A stretch of 64,000 nucleotides of DNA. It comes from Neckera pumila (lineage: Eukaryota; Streptophyta; Bryopsida; Hypnales; Neckeraceae). The notes beneath the pieces were generated by a model that ran no database searches, was not told the DNA's origin, and worked only from the letters and a program-made list of their open reading frames with translations. Positions within the stretch are counted from its first letter, which is position 1. Each line of letters starts with the position of its first letter. The DNA is taken from the NCBI GenBank assembly GCA_963969595.1, contig OZ018413.1, positions 932,501 through 996,500 of the forward strand. Reading direction: 5' to 3'. Positions 22,971 through 36,200 of the stretch are shown piece by piece. A program made the translations under genes and the position numbers.

Positions 22971-25775
22971 TTGAACAATTTTATTTGAGTATTTACAATG
23001 TTCAATATGTAGATTATGAAATTTTGCATACAAAATCAAAATTGTCTTAAGAAAAATTTAGCAATGTGAAGAATAAATATAATTTGCTTCAAACTTACAA
23101 TAGAATTACAATATTGGATTGGCATTATGAATAATGTACACTTAACAATTTGAAAACATTTTATATTGTCTCCTACTATCAAACACTGTAATGATTTACA
23201 TTAGAAAAAATATGAGTCCATTGCAGGGCCGCTCTACAAAAGGCAAAGGGGGGTTTGAGATGAATTTATTTTGTACGTTTGAAGCGTAATGGAATACTAT
23301 TCTCCTATTTTTGCTCACTCTATATGTCATAGATTGGAGAGAAGCAATTGGAGAATTTTAATTATACTTCCCGTTTTGAATTGTTTAATGTTGATTATTT
23401 GAAAAGCTCGCAAAAGTGGGAGCCGTATGTGCAAGCTTTCAAATCACTTCATCCACTCTGACTACATCCATTTGACTACACACATATGAAAATCACACTC
23501 TGACTACATACATCTGACAAAATTCATTGGCTTTCTAGACCTCAAAGAATAGACTGGATTGTCACTCTCTGGCGGCCCAACCAAGGATTGACTTTTTCTC
23601 TAATGCTATGTTGGTATATTTGAAAAATTCTTTGCTTGAAAACTTCTAAAATTGCAACTTATAGAACTTTCAATTTTCATATTATTTTTTGGAAATTCTA
23701 ATGCTCATATGAATAAGCATTACAAAGAATACAAGATAAACTATGTAGGATTTGAATTAATGGTTATGAAATCATGTCACATATATAGGTATATAGATAT
23801 ATAGATATACAAACATATTCATTTCAAAGTGTAAGATCAAATTATTATTGTTTATTTTTATTTTTGAAAAACATTTAACCGTTAGATCTTTAAACAAACT
23901 TGTCATTATAAAACCGAAAAACTTTGAATGAAAAAAATCCATGGATTAAAAAATTATAAAGATTATTTTTTTCATTTGTTTTTTGAGTATTAGCAAATGT
24001 ATTGTTCACTAGCTGCATTGTTTTCAATTCTACTTGTAACAACTATTTGACAATTTTGGACTTTGTAAACAAAAAATTTTGAGTCTAGAAAGAATTAAAA
24101 CTTCAGAAATCTTTAATAATTTTATAAACTAAACTAAATTTTTTATAATAAAAGCAATCTTAGAAAAAATTGTAATAAATTTTTGCCCAAAAATTTCCTT
24201 AATTCTCATTGGTTGTTGACAATGACAATTTAATCATGGAGCTTCATAATTTTGATACTTTAGTCAAGGCATCTCAAAGTTCCATGGCTTTGTGTCATGT
24301 ACTCATAATCAAACCCTACATTTGTGAATACAAAAACATTTGATGACACTAAAAAAATTTGAATTTATAAAACTAGTATTAAGTTCCTTGACCTAAAGGT
24401 TTACACTAGAGTTTTCCAATTGTATTTATTTAAATTAAAATTCTCATAGAAGTTTTTCAAATTGATTATATGTTAAAGGTTAATCTAAAATCCATGTAAG
24501 AAATTTTGAATTTTAATTTTTTCTATTCGCTTAGAGATGAAAATGACTAAATTGAAGTTGACTTATGTTATATCCTCTAATTTGAATGCCATTAAGTTTG
24601 GTTTCATTAGTAGCTAATCCTTGTATACACATACAATGAAAGATTCAATAGTAAGATAAACAAACAATTGTAAGTTAGACAATTGGATGCTATGAATTGC
24701 AATCATTAAAAGAATTATGGGGCCTCTAGAGGATTGCTCCAGAGTGACCATCCAGTCTATTAAAATGCACGTAGGTCTCCTATAAAAATTGTCAGAAGTA
24801 CATAGTCAAATGATGTGAACTTTGCAAAACTAGTTAGTAAGAGTAGGCCTGTCGCTAACTTCCACAATTAAAAAAGCCAATACATGCTGACCATTGTTTA
24901 TTTTTGGTTCATTATTGGAATAAACTCCAGATTCAAAAAAGAAAAAGGCCATTATTAAACAAAATTTTTAATTGAAAATTCAAAATGAAATTTTCCAATC
25001 AAGCCAATTATCCAGTCCAATCCACTTAAACCAATTTAAGTGGCTTTTGAATTTGTGTGTTTAGAGATGAAAATACGAACCTCTTTAAACAAGTGAGGTT
25101 GTAGTAGGGCAAGCAATGCATGTGGGATATGTAAATTAGGATGAATAGGAGCTCCACCGCTCATAGTTATGTGAGAAAAAAAATATTATATTAAAAGCAA
25201 AATTTTGGACCTCATTTAGGCATAGTAAAATAATTCTTTTGAAAAAACTTTGGACTATTAAAAGCTGGATAAACAAAATAAGTTTTATAACCAAAAATCC
25301 TTTGTGAATTCAAGTCTTCAATCAAAAGTTATGGACAAAATTCAGACCGGATGTTTGAAGGAACATGTTTTGGACATTTTTTGATATTTTCAAATAAAAT
25401 TCACTCATTATTCATTATTTTGAGATATAATTGATAGATACCCAAGGATTCCTGCTTTTTAAAAATGGTTTTCACCCATGTCTATGGCCACTATGGTAGT
25501 AGAAAACCAAGGGAGCTCAGCCAAAGTGAAAAATGTACACAGCAAGTAAGGTAAACCAGCCCACTGTGGTCAAACTTTGGAGTCTATCCTCATGCCATTG
25601 CTGAAAGCTTTTACAGTTTTTCCCACATAAAGACAAACATGAGAAATAGTGAGAGCAATTGAAATTATATTTTTCAAACAAAGTAGGAATTTGTTAGGGA
25701 TTTTTGAAGTGATCAATCCCAATGAGTTAGTAGACTACCCTATAACCAACAAAAAGTGTATCCAATATACTCTCT
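22971..25775. other. AT-rich intergenic DNA
   Basis: No gene, RNA or bounded element is recognised in this 2.8-kb stretch. Confidence 0.4.
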
Positions 25776-26705
25776 TTAACCCCTAAAAGATTGAGGCCCT
25801 TTCTCTACCAAAAAACACTCAAAACTACCATTTCTATAGCAAAAAGTAAAAAAATTTGAAAAATGTTTTTTTTCCACATCTAACCATAGGATCTTACACC
25901 TAACTAGAATGAGAGTGTGTGGAAAAAATTTCAGAACTTTTGACCGCACAGATTGCAAGATCTCTGCGTTTAAAGTGGAAAAAACAAGTTTTTCAGCACA
26001 TTGTGCGACTAGATTTTTTGACTTTAAACATTTTTAACTTTATTTTTTTGCACTACAAAGTTTTGAGCTTTTAATCTTTATAGTGGAGAATTGAGTTGAG
26101 AATCTAGCCAAAAAAAAAAGGTTCAAAAAAATTGAATTTTTATTATTAAAAGAATTGTTAAGTAGAAATAGATACAAGATAGAAAGAAAATCTAAAATAT
26201 TTATATATTTTAGGTGGAATTAAAATGCACTAATCCCAATGGTGAGATTGTTCTAGTAAGTAAACTAAACCATGCAAAAAAAAAATTTGAAAAATTTGAA
26301 AAACTGCATTCCGAAATGAATCCTACAACTAAAGTTATTTTTTTCAAAAAGATGCTCTAACTGCCCGAAAAACAAGAATGTCCATAACTTTCTCATACAA
26401 AATTCTAATGAATGAATCAAAGCTTTTTGGATAGACAAAAATATAATCTATGAGAAAAGAAGTACTTAAAAAAAAAAAAAAAATTTCAAATTTTTTTTGC
26501 TGCTCACCCTCCCCTGTTTTGAGCTTATTTGGTCATAAATTTGTTACCGAGCATTGATTGTGAAAAAAATTATATTCCTATGAAGCTAATCAATTCTTCT
26601 ACCTCCAAAAAAAGTTTCAAAAAATCAGAAGAAAATTTCAACCCGTAGGTACCTGCCTAAAAACGAATTTGTCCCTCAAAGGGACAATGGTTCTTTAGGG
26701 GTTAA
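25776..26705 (+). mobile_element. TTAA-bounded element, copy C
   Basis: It starts TTAACCCCTAAAAGATTGAG and ends TTCTTTAGGGGTTAA, 930 bp. It is the closest relative of copy A in the window: long stretches are identical across the left 300 bp and the right 250 bp, which points to recent common origin. It is non-coding. Confidence 0.8.
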
Positions 26706-27741
26706 TCACCTAAAGTGGTCACAATAATTTCTAATGTAGAAGGCCGTGAACAGTCACTTCCTACAATGATTTACACTGAAAAAGCAAGTGCTCCTAATGA
26801 GGTCACTAATTACTCCATTGGTGTCAGGTTAGACATTGATTGTGGCCCAAAAAAACTGTCATGGGATCATTAGGTGTCCACTATGGGTCATCCGACCACA
26901 ATTTACTTTACATGTTTCCACAATTAGCGTGGGCCCCTTACCTTGTGTACAATTTTTAGGGATTCTACCTGAGCTGCCTGAGACGGAAGCTGGTACCTAT
27001 CTTTTCGTTTTCAAGTTCATAGAAATTCCCAAATAGCGAAATTTAAGTTCATTTTTGTCCCACCGAATGTTTCTTCCCCAGGATAATCAGCACTAAGCTT
27101 GCTCTTACACAGTAATGCGGACTTCTGGCACCAGATCACAAGAATGCGCGCCTGTTTCGTATAGGAGGTTGCGTGTACTGTATAATCCCTCAGAGATTGA
27201 AAGATCGGGTGACTGAAAGGAGTTCACAGTGAAGCCGATTGCTGCTGCTGCTGCTTGTTTGCAGCGGAATTATCCGTTGCTCCGCCTCGCTCGACTGAAT
27301 GGAACCACCAATGCACTAGAAACATGATGGTCCAGACACCAAATGAAAAAAAATACGGAGTAGTGATAAGATTGGGAGGTGGGACTCAGGAACACTAAGC
27401 TAGCTAGTTCGTTCAAGGCCTCATCACGGTGGGTGGTTCAGTTAGTAGTTTCACTGTGCATTGTATTGAGCACATAATTCAGTTCATCCCCAACGGTGTC
27501 CGATCCTGGCTGTTCCCACCCCACATGAAGTCATCGCCCGATCGACGTTCCGTTTACTTTGCCACCCGAAGTCAGGCCTCGATCAAAGATCAAGGCATAC
27601 ATACATGTGTAGTACGTATTCTTCACTCGCTCCCGACCCTCGGTCTGCAACGCGGCTGATTTCAAAACTGAGAGAGAAAAAAAGGATCGATCGATCACAC
27701 TCCACGGACTTGCTTCAGTAACTTCAAATGCCGATTAACCC

Positions 27742-27781
27742 CAGTCAGTCAGTCAGTCAGTCAGTCAGTCAGTCAGTCAGT
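27742..27781 (+). repeat. (CAGT)n microsatellite
   Basis: Ten uninterrupted tetranucleotide units are visible about 1.7 kb upstream of the PAL start codon. Confidence 0.95.
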
Positions 27782-28033
27782 TCCATGAAGGTCCGGCCGG
27801 GAGAGCCGGCCAGGGAGCCCCGGTACCTTCATTCTGGCGTGGAGAGCGCGCGCGGGACAGGCAGCGGTGGGGAGATCTTCGGGTGTCCATATCCGTCAAA
27901 GCCCTCGTTGACATCGCCGAAGACTCGCCCCGAGTTGACCAGTACCTGGCTCCGCCTTTGCGACCGCCCAAAGGAGCCGAATTTCCAGGACACCACATGT
28001 ACTAGTGTACTACATCGTACTGTACAACCAATT

Positions 28034-28281
28034 GGCTAATAACAGCCTGAGTATTCTTTTCGTTTCTTCAGTTTCTCGGTGGCCGAAAAATCAATATAAT
28101 AATAGTCCTGAATTAGAGTCCATATTTCCCTTTTCAACAGTGGCCGGTCCTCTCCGAAGAAAGTAAGGTACACCAATCTCCCACTTTTCAATGGAGTGCG
28201 GTCAAGGGCATTGACACGTAGAGGAGAAAAGTTCGACACCTCGGCGCAAATTTCAAACAGCAAGTTATTGGGCTGGTTCAC
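28034..28281 (-). other. Uncharacterised minus-strand ORF, 81 codons
   Basis: The minus strand carries an open stretch with GRLVYLTFFGEDRPLLKREI. This faintly recalls the segment before an RNA-recognition-like fold in some plant nuclear proteins. It lies upstream of PAL in opposite orientation. No further exon is apparent, so it is either a gene fragment or chance. Confidence 0.2.
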
Positions 28282-29440
28282 TCTGTAATGATTTGATTCA
28301 CAGTCGAGATCGAGCCTCCAACTTTTCTATCAAGTAGGGGTTGCTACCAAAAGGTTAACCAACTATTTGTCAACCATCCAAGTTTACTTGTTAGTAAAAT
28401 TCTTTCCATAGTTCAGTAAATTAAAAGTCCAATTTTTTACATCATTCTATATAATAAAGTTTTCATTCAATTCTTCATCAATTGTGATTGATGTCCAATT
28501 TTTTCTCTTAACTTTTTGTACTTTGAAGAAGATTGAATATTGAAGGAGCCCTTAACTTTTATCTATATATATATTCCTAACGCTACATTGAAGTTCTTAG
28601 TGAATCTAGCGCGGTGAACAATCAAGCTAAATTACATCCAAAGATGCACATGCTATGCACTATTTGTGTGTAAAGTGTTGAGTTAAAGTTCAGAAATGAA
28701 TGATCACATAATGTCCAAAAATTGTGCTTTTTCTAGGAGTCTGAAGCAAAAGGAGCTAGTAAAATAAACGTTTTAGTCTCGCAAGGTGAGAAAGTTTAAA
28801 CGAGAGGTTTACACGAGAGGGCAATTAAATGAAACTGATCCCACCATTTACCAGTAACATCAGGATCACGTGGTGGGTCCCTGGCGCTTCCCGATCTGCT
28901 GAAGCTGGCCAGTTATTAAACTCTCCTCTTCGTTGCTCAGCCCAGTTCATCTTCTGCAACCGCAGCTAAGTTAGCTCCGCCCTGCTCCTGCTCCTGCTGC
29001 CCTTGCCCGCAACGGTTTCAGTTAGGCATTCACCAGTTTTACACTGCGAATTCCTTGCAGGACTTGCAGTGCCAGGGACGTGAGGACGGGGTTGTTGGAT
29101 CGAGAAAGCTTTTCAATTGCTAGTTGGATCGTGAACTAACAGAGGAAGTGCTGCCGGAGCAAGCACGCATTGCCGGAAGCACTTCGCTGACGGATCGATT
29201 TAAATCCATTACAGGGCTGGTTGCAGGTCAAGGTTGTTGATAGACCAGTGCAAGGTGGGTGCACCAACTACTATACTCGCTCGCTGCAGCTGACGCAAGC
29301 TCGCTCATGCAGAGGGTTGGATCCAGGCGTCGGGATTAATTATGTTATAGTTGTTGCGACGCTGATCGAGGTCTTGAGGAGCTAGTTGAGTACGTCTGAA
29401 GAAGCTCGGCGGTGAGTTAGCGAGCGGAGCGAGGGTGATC

Positions 29441-32184
29441 ATGCCGATGGCGATGGCGGAAGAGGTAGTGGTGTCGCAGCATTGCAGTGGAGTGTCCACG
29501 AACGGGGCGATCGGAGTGGAAGCAGTCCATGACCCCAAGCAGGTGGACGCGTTGGCGTTTTGCACCAGCAATGTGACGACGATGGCGAAGGGTGCCGATC
29601 CCTTGAACTGGGCGAAGACGGCGAAGGCCATGGAAGGCAGCCACCTTGATGAGGTGAAGAGCTTCATCAAGACTTTTTCCGAGACGAAGTTTGTATCGCT
29701 TGAGGGCGTGAGCTTGACGGTCGCGCACGTCGCGGCCGTGGCGCGGCGGCCGGAGGTTCAGGTGGTGTTGGACGCTGCCACGGCCAAACAGCGCGTGGAC
29801 GAGAGCTCCAACTGGGTGTTGCAGAAGATCATGCGCGGGTCGGATATCTATGGGGTGACGACGGGATTTGGGGCGACCTCGCACCGCCGTACCCAGCAGG
29901 GCGTGGAACTCCAACGCGAACTCATCAGGTACGTACTATCAAGCCAGAATTTCAATTCCAATTCCGAATGGCATGTGCTAACTAGCTTGCCGGCAGTCTC
30001 TTCACGTCGATCTTCGAAGAAACTGAATTAGTCACATACTAGCAGCTGATTAACTTGCTTTCCGGTGTTGACGTTGATTTCAGGTTCCTGAATGCGGGAG
30101 TGGTGAATTCTGGCAACACGCTGCCCGTGGCGACGACGCGGGCGGCCATGCTGGTGCGCACCAACACGCTGCTGCAGGGCTTTTCCGGCATCCGGTGGGA
30201 GATTCTGGAAGCCATGGAGAAACTGCTCAATTGCCAGGTGACGCCCCAGTTGCCGTTGCGCGGCACCATCACTGCCTCGGGTGACCTTGTCCCTCTCTCC
30301 TACATTGCCGGTATGTGCCCCGGGCGGCCATCTTTTCCTTCTTTCGGCGTTTCATGCTATGGGGACGGATTCAGGGTTTCCTTAAGAAATGCTATTGGCA
30401 CGGCAGGGTGGGAGGCACTCCAGAAGATAGTTACCAAGCCCGATTGTTTGCTCTGTAGCCTATGTCCCTCTGTCTTTTCCATTATCTGCCATGTCCCTCC
30501 ATTTCATCTCGCTTAGTTCTCCCGTTTACTCGATCTAAATTGCTTAAGATCAGACAGAGTTGCGGAATATTCTGCATGCCCATACTTAGCTGTGAATTCT
30601 GATCTTAAGGATCTTTGGTTCTTCATGTTGATGGACCTGCTTGTTGTGTGCAATTAATGAATTGCAGGACTGCTGACTGCACGACCGAATTCCAAGGCTG
30701 TGACGGAGGACGGGAAGACCGTGTGCGCCGTCCAGGCGTTGAAGATGGCAGGGATTGAGAAGCCATTCGAATTGCAGCCCAAGGAGGGCCTGGCGATGGT
30801 TAACGGAACGGCCGTGGGGTCTGCGTTGGCATCTACGGCTTGCTTCGACGCCAACGTGTTGGCCGTCATGGCGGAGGTTCTCGCAGCCCTTTTCTGCGAG
30901 GTCATGCAAGGGAAGCCTGAATTCGCCGACCCGTTAACCCACAAACTGAAGCACCATCCGGGTCAGATGGAAGCCGCTGCCGTGATGGAATTTGTACTCG
31001 ATGGGAGCTCCTACATGAAGGCCGCGGCGAAGCTGCACGAGACGGATCCCCTGAAGAAGCCGAAACAAGACCGATACGCGTTGCGAACGTCCCCCCAGTG
31101 GCTGGGTCCGCAAGTAGAGACCATCCGCTATGCTACCCATTCGATCCAACGAGAAATCAACTCCGTGAATGACAACCCGCTGATCGACGCCGCAGGCGAC
31201 CGCGCGCTTCACGGCGGAAACTTCCAGGGGACGCCCATCGGCGTCTCCATGGACAACATGCGTTTGGCCATCGCCGCCATCGGCAAGCTCATGTTCGCGC
31301 AGTTCAGCGAGCTCGTGAACGACTTCTACAACAACGGCCTGCCCTCGAACTTATCTGGGGGGCCGAATCCGAGCTTAGATTACGGCATGAAGGGCGCGGA
31401 GATCGCCATGGCGTCGTACCTGTCCGAGATGAACTATCTGGCGAATCCCGTCACCACGCACGTCCAGAGCGCGGAGCAGCACAACCAGGACGTGAATTCC
31501 TTGGGCCTGGTCTCCGCTCGCAAAACGGAGGAGGCCCTCGAAATTCTGAAGCTTATGACTTCCACGTTTCTCGTGGGGCTGTGCCAGGCGATCGACCTCC
31601 GCCATGTGGAGGAGACCATGCAATCCGCGGTCAAGAACATCGTGACGCAAGTGGCGAAGAAGACACTCTTCATGGACCCCGCGAACGGGATGCTGCTGCC
31701 TGCCCGCTTCGCCGAGAAGGACCTGCTCCGCGTGGTGGATCATACACCCGTGTTCACCTACATCGACGACGCGGCCAGCTTGACTTACCCGCTGATGGAG
31801 AAGTTGCGCCAAGTGCTGGTCCAGCATGCACTGCACACCAACAAGAACGACAAAGTGGCCGCGGCGTCGGTGTTCCACCGCATTGCCGCGTTCGAGGAGG
31901 AGCTGAAGCTACGGCTGCAAAGCGAGGTGCCGCAGGTGCGCGAAGCGTACGACAACAAGGGATTCTCACCCGTGCCCAACCGCATCGAGCAGTGCAGAAC
32001 TTTTCCGTTGTACCAACTTGTGCGCAGCGGCTTGAAGACGCAGCTACTCACGGGGCTGCGCACAATCTCCCCCGGCCAGGAGATTGAGAAGGTTTACGAC
32101 GCCATATGCGAGGGGAAGCATGTGGCGCCTCTGATGCAGTGCTTGGAAGGATGGAATGGCGCTCCGGGCCCTTTCGCCTGTTGA
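29441..32184 (+). CDS. PAL: Phenylalanine ammonia-lyase, 3 exons
   Basis: PAL deaminates L-phenylalanine to trans-cinnamate, the first step of the phenylpropanoid pathway; it is a cytosolic homotetramer. Exons are 29441-29928, 30084-30310 and 30668-32184 with GT/AG borders and compatible phases, giving 743 aa, the normal plant length. The Ala-Ser-Gly triad that forms the MIO cofactor is present in [17 protein letters not shown]. Other family motifs include [37 protein letters not shown], and the Phe-Leu pair in RFLNAG associated with Phe rather than Tyr preference. The C-terminus ends GAPGPFAC. The first intron splits an Arg codon (LIR/FLNAG), the position used across plant PALs; the second, after SYIA inside a Gly codon, is additional. 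I chose the ATG at 29441; another in-frame ATG lies two codons downstream. The gene is convergent with TL29. Confidence 0.97.
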
Positions 32185-33289
32185 TGAATGACTGGGCCTT
32201 GTAAAATTTTGTATCAGATCGATTTTGGAGTTTGGAAGTGAAGTGAGGCCAAAGGAATTATCATAGGTAGTTCAGTAGTAGGACTGACAGGAACGAGACG
32301 GACGTGCACGGATTCAGCATTTCACCACGGGGATCATCGAGGGGGGGCTGGCTAGCTGGCTGTTCCATTGCCTCCCTTCTGTGCATCAGGAGTCCATGGA
32401 TAAATCTATTATGAGCGCATAGATAATTCTTCTTGTTACAGATAGTACGTACGTGTAGCCCCTCACTCGGTCGCATACCTTCGTATCTGAAATACTTTCC
32501 AAATGAATACTCTGGGACGGAGGGAAACTAAGGGACTTGCGGAGCTTGGCTTCTACTCCCTCCCTATACGGAATGATGTAAAATAGACTTCTCAGGGTGG
32601 ATATGTATCCCCTTCTAAACAGACATGATATGTTTTTGATGTGAAAACTCTTGACTGTTGTAACAGATGTCTAGACTTTGGTTTTGCAACAATTGAAAAT
32701 CGGTGTATTACATTTCATTAGAATTGAGTGTCACTACTTCCATCGTTCCAGATTCTCGTCATTGGGCGAATTGTCATGAGACACTAATATCTCGGAAGTA
32801 CAATTCTTCCGTTAAAAATTTGCTAATGATGTCAAAGAGGTAGGTACCAGTTTATTACACTGAACTCATCTTCAAGCTTGGCGATTGCTTCCAAATGTAC
32901 ACATTTCCAACGAATTGGGAGATCGAAGATACGATTTCAATGTACCCTCCACTTTTCCCCTGCATTGGTCCTTCCATTCCAACATTGAAAGTACTCAACG
33001 TTAAGCTTACTGCCTCTTAGAATACTTTGAAACACACTTGCATAACTTAAAAATCAATCCCACTGAAGAGGCACTGTAAAGGAGGAGAAAAATTGTTTCA
33101 TTATCAAAGGTTGAACATACATCGTGTCATTCCCATTGTGGCGAACTGAAGTAATCTTCAGATTCAGCAACCTCCAGGAGAACGGAAAACGGAGAATGAA
33201 TTCCCAGTACCCTACTTGCACGTATCAATTTGATCCCTACAGGTAAGAAACTGATGAAGTTATTGCGCAGAAAGAGTAAGCAAATCTCC
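32185..33289. terminator. Convergent 3' region between PAL and TL29
   Basis: About 1.1 kb separates the two stop codons, so both 3' UTRs and polyadenylation sites should lie here. Fragments near 32500-32560 (GGGACGGAGGGAA and TACTCCCTCCCTATACGGAA) resemble ends of Stowaway-type MITEs but do not form a complete element. Confidence 0.4.
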
Positions 33290-36200
33290 TTAGAACCTGA
33301 AGGTACCACCTTTCGGCTTGTAGGAATAAGCTTCGTAATTGATGGATTGGCCAATGGCACTCAACCTTCTGAAAATCGTAATTAGATCCACCTGCCACAA
33401 AACATACAATGCGTACCGAGAGCACAGAGGTTTAAAACACCGAATCAAAAACATTTGCAACGAAATCGTGAGATTCAGTGGGATGTAAAACAGTGTTTTG
33501 AACACACAAGAAGTCTGAAGATCTTGCTTTCAATTTAGCCCTTACCAAAATGGCGTATGGTACCACTTTGAGAAATTTTCCACTTCCGATTATCAAAAGC
33601 TTGTGAGTGACCTCTACTAAAATCTACTGAACTACTTGAAATAAAAAACTTACTTTGAAATTGACCTAAACCACAGATATGAATATTTCAAGGTGAAAAA
33701 TTTTCAACGTCATAAGTCCATGAACTTCTGTTCCATTGTATTGACAAGAGTATAACATAAATATCCCTATTCATATTACTCAGATTTGTCTAGTATTAAA
33801 TCCTCAATGTCATTCAAGATAGGAAAAGAAAAAGTGTACTGTTTGCAAATTTGTTGACATGCTTTTGCACCAATGACAAAATTCAATAATCTAGTCAACT
33901 GATGGGAGGGAAATATTTGGCTTCACTTGGTATTCATTATGGTGTCCACACAAGAAATTAAAAATTAATATAAAAATAAAGAGGTGAGAAGACTAATTGA
34001 AATCAGAACAAAGCGAATAAACCTGAGTCTTCTTGGTTTCGAATTACCTCGTAGTCAGTCTGTGAGACTGTTTCCCTGCTATCTTGGTACTTCTTCACCC
34101 ACGGTGCAAAATCAGGGTCTGCAGCTAATTTCGCTTCTGTTGCATCTTGGTCAGGGCCCAGAAAAGCGGATAAAACAGCAATCTGCAAATGTGGACAAGG
34201 TGTCGGGTTACCAGTGTAATGTGAATCTTCAGTTCGCAATGCAAAAGATGCACAAGGAAGGTGGCAGCGAGAGACAACATCCTTCTCATTTCAACTGACC
34301 TGTCTCGGCTTGATGTCCAATGCGGCAAACCTCTCTTTAATCGCTGTGGTGGAGGCTGTTTCCCAATTTAGTACTCTGCCTTCAGGATCGGCCTCGGAAG
34401 CATCAGCTCGGCCTAGCACCCTGTCAAACTGACCCCACTGCATTCACAAACAGAAAAAAGGAATTACATCTGCTGTCTCAAGTCGCTCGATGACATAGTA
34501 AAATGTCAGTAAAATTGAACCATTCAAGATCTTTGAGACATTATCATAAAGAAACTCTTCTCTATGATTCATCAGGCGGCCCCCCCGTCGGCAGAGCAAT
34601 CATACAACGACCTTCCTATGAACAAGTAGACCTCATATTTTGGTTACAAGTAGACCTCATACTTTGCAAAACATTCGCATTACGATGCTGTCCAAAAATT
34701 CCTGATACAATCTAATTCTACCGAAAACCGTGTACCCTGGAAACTGACTACCCGCACCAAAACCTGTTAAGAATTGAACATTAGTGATATTACCAAAATG
34801 ACAGGAGGCTAACCTGTCCATTGGAGCCATAAGCGGTATACAATTGTTCTCCCTTCTTCTCATCACCACCGCACTTGCGAACGGCCGCTTGGATGAACGT
34901 GCGTTTCACAGAACTTTGTGCTACGCATTACACGGTTAAACCTCGATCAGCTCAGATAGAGTAAGCCAAATCTCAAGGACGAAGCTTCCCTTCCTCACCC
35001 AAAAGCAATCTTCCATAAAGAGACCATACAACCAAAGACACACCGAGTGTGCAGGCCAAGAAGAACGTCACATACCAGCAACTTGAACAAGATCCGCCCA
35101 TGTGATGGAACCACCCTTTTCAACGGCGCCCTCATCTATGGTCTTCTTGATATTTTCCAGGAAGCTGACAGCCTTGTCTAGACCTTTATTTTCTGGCCTG
35201 TTCAACTCTAGACTGCACTTCAAAAAAGTCAGCGTCCTTGGCAATTGATCTGAATTTTATACTCAACTTCATAACATGGAAAGCTTTGAACCAAGAGCGG
35301 TATGAAAAAAGACAGGATTTGAGACATACCGCACAGAGCCATTTGCTCCCCCAGTCTTTGATTCCTGTACAGACGGGAATCCAAATGTGTAAACAGATGT
35401 GCTACATGTTGTGAATATGGTCAGATGCTACAAAAGAGGAAGGAAACCAGAGAGCCGTCAAAACGCAACAATCAGATCTGAACCAAGAGATGCTTATGTG
35501 AGGGGAGTAAGCTTAGCAAGTAAATCAATGATTCCGTTATGAAGAATATAGAGAGATCAACCTTGTCATACGTCAAGGAATCGTTAAGTGCCAACCGGAG
35601 AAGATCCGGAATGAGGTTGCTATTTGCCTGCAGAATCCATCAAATGAGACCATTCAGTTTTGAGTTTGGTGTTCTATTGACTCTCAGTGTGTGCCTACAA
35701 TGTTTCAATTGATTAAAAAATTAAAGTTCATTTAAATTTGAGTTAAATTGTTCTAGGAGGATAAGGCGTACTGCATTGAATTATCTAATAAACTTATTTC
35801 TAGGAGGCCAAAGTGATAAAAACTCAAGATGGGAAACTGGGGATGGACCCAAAGAATTTCTCTATTGTGGTGCTTATCTTTACTTAGATTTCAACTGCAG
35901 AAAAGAGGATGAGGATTAGGAATCTGAAAAGAATACTTACCGCTACCTCATCCCTGAGCTTGTTCTTCACACTCGCTTCATGTTTCAAAACCAAAAAAAG
36001 GTTCAGAAAATGCTACCGGTGCATAAGCTCTTCATTAACCCTTTAAGAACAAAGAGGCCAATTGGGAATTTCTCTCTGTTCAAAATAATATATGTTTCTT
36101 TTTAACCAATGCATGCAACGTTCTTCACTCAAACTAATGACAAAAAAATTCTAACATGTGAACTATACTTCCACCAATAAGATCAATCAAAAATGGCCAT

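Larger units (their letters stand above)
26706..29440. promoter_or_regulatory. Upstream region of PAL
   Basis: This stretch leads into the PAL start and becomes GC-richer from about 28850, consistent with promoter and 5' UTR. It holds a (CAGT)n microsatellite at 27742-27781. I cannot name a TATA box or MYB/AC element with confidence. Confidence 0.35.

Noticed and set aside
29417..31969. Several long ORFs in other frames across PAL
   Set aside because: PAL codon bias opens the alternative frames; none shows a family motif, and all conflict with the firm PAL exons.
32500..32560. Stowaway-like MITE
   Set aside because: Pieces such as GGGACGGAGGGAA and TACTCCCTCC are present, but they are too close together and in the wrong arrangement for one element with TA flanks.
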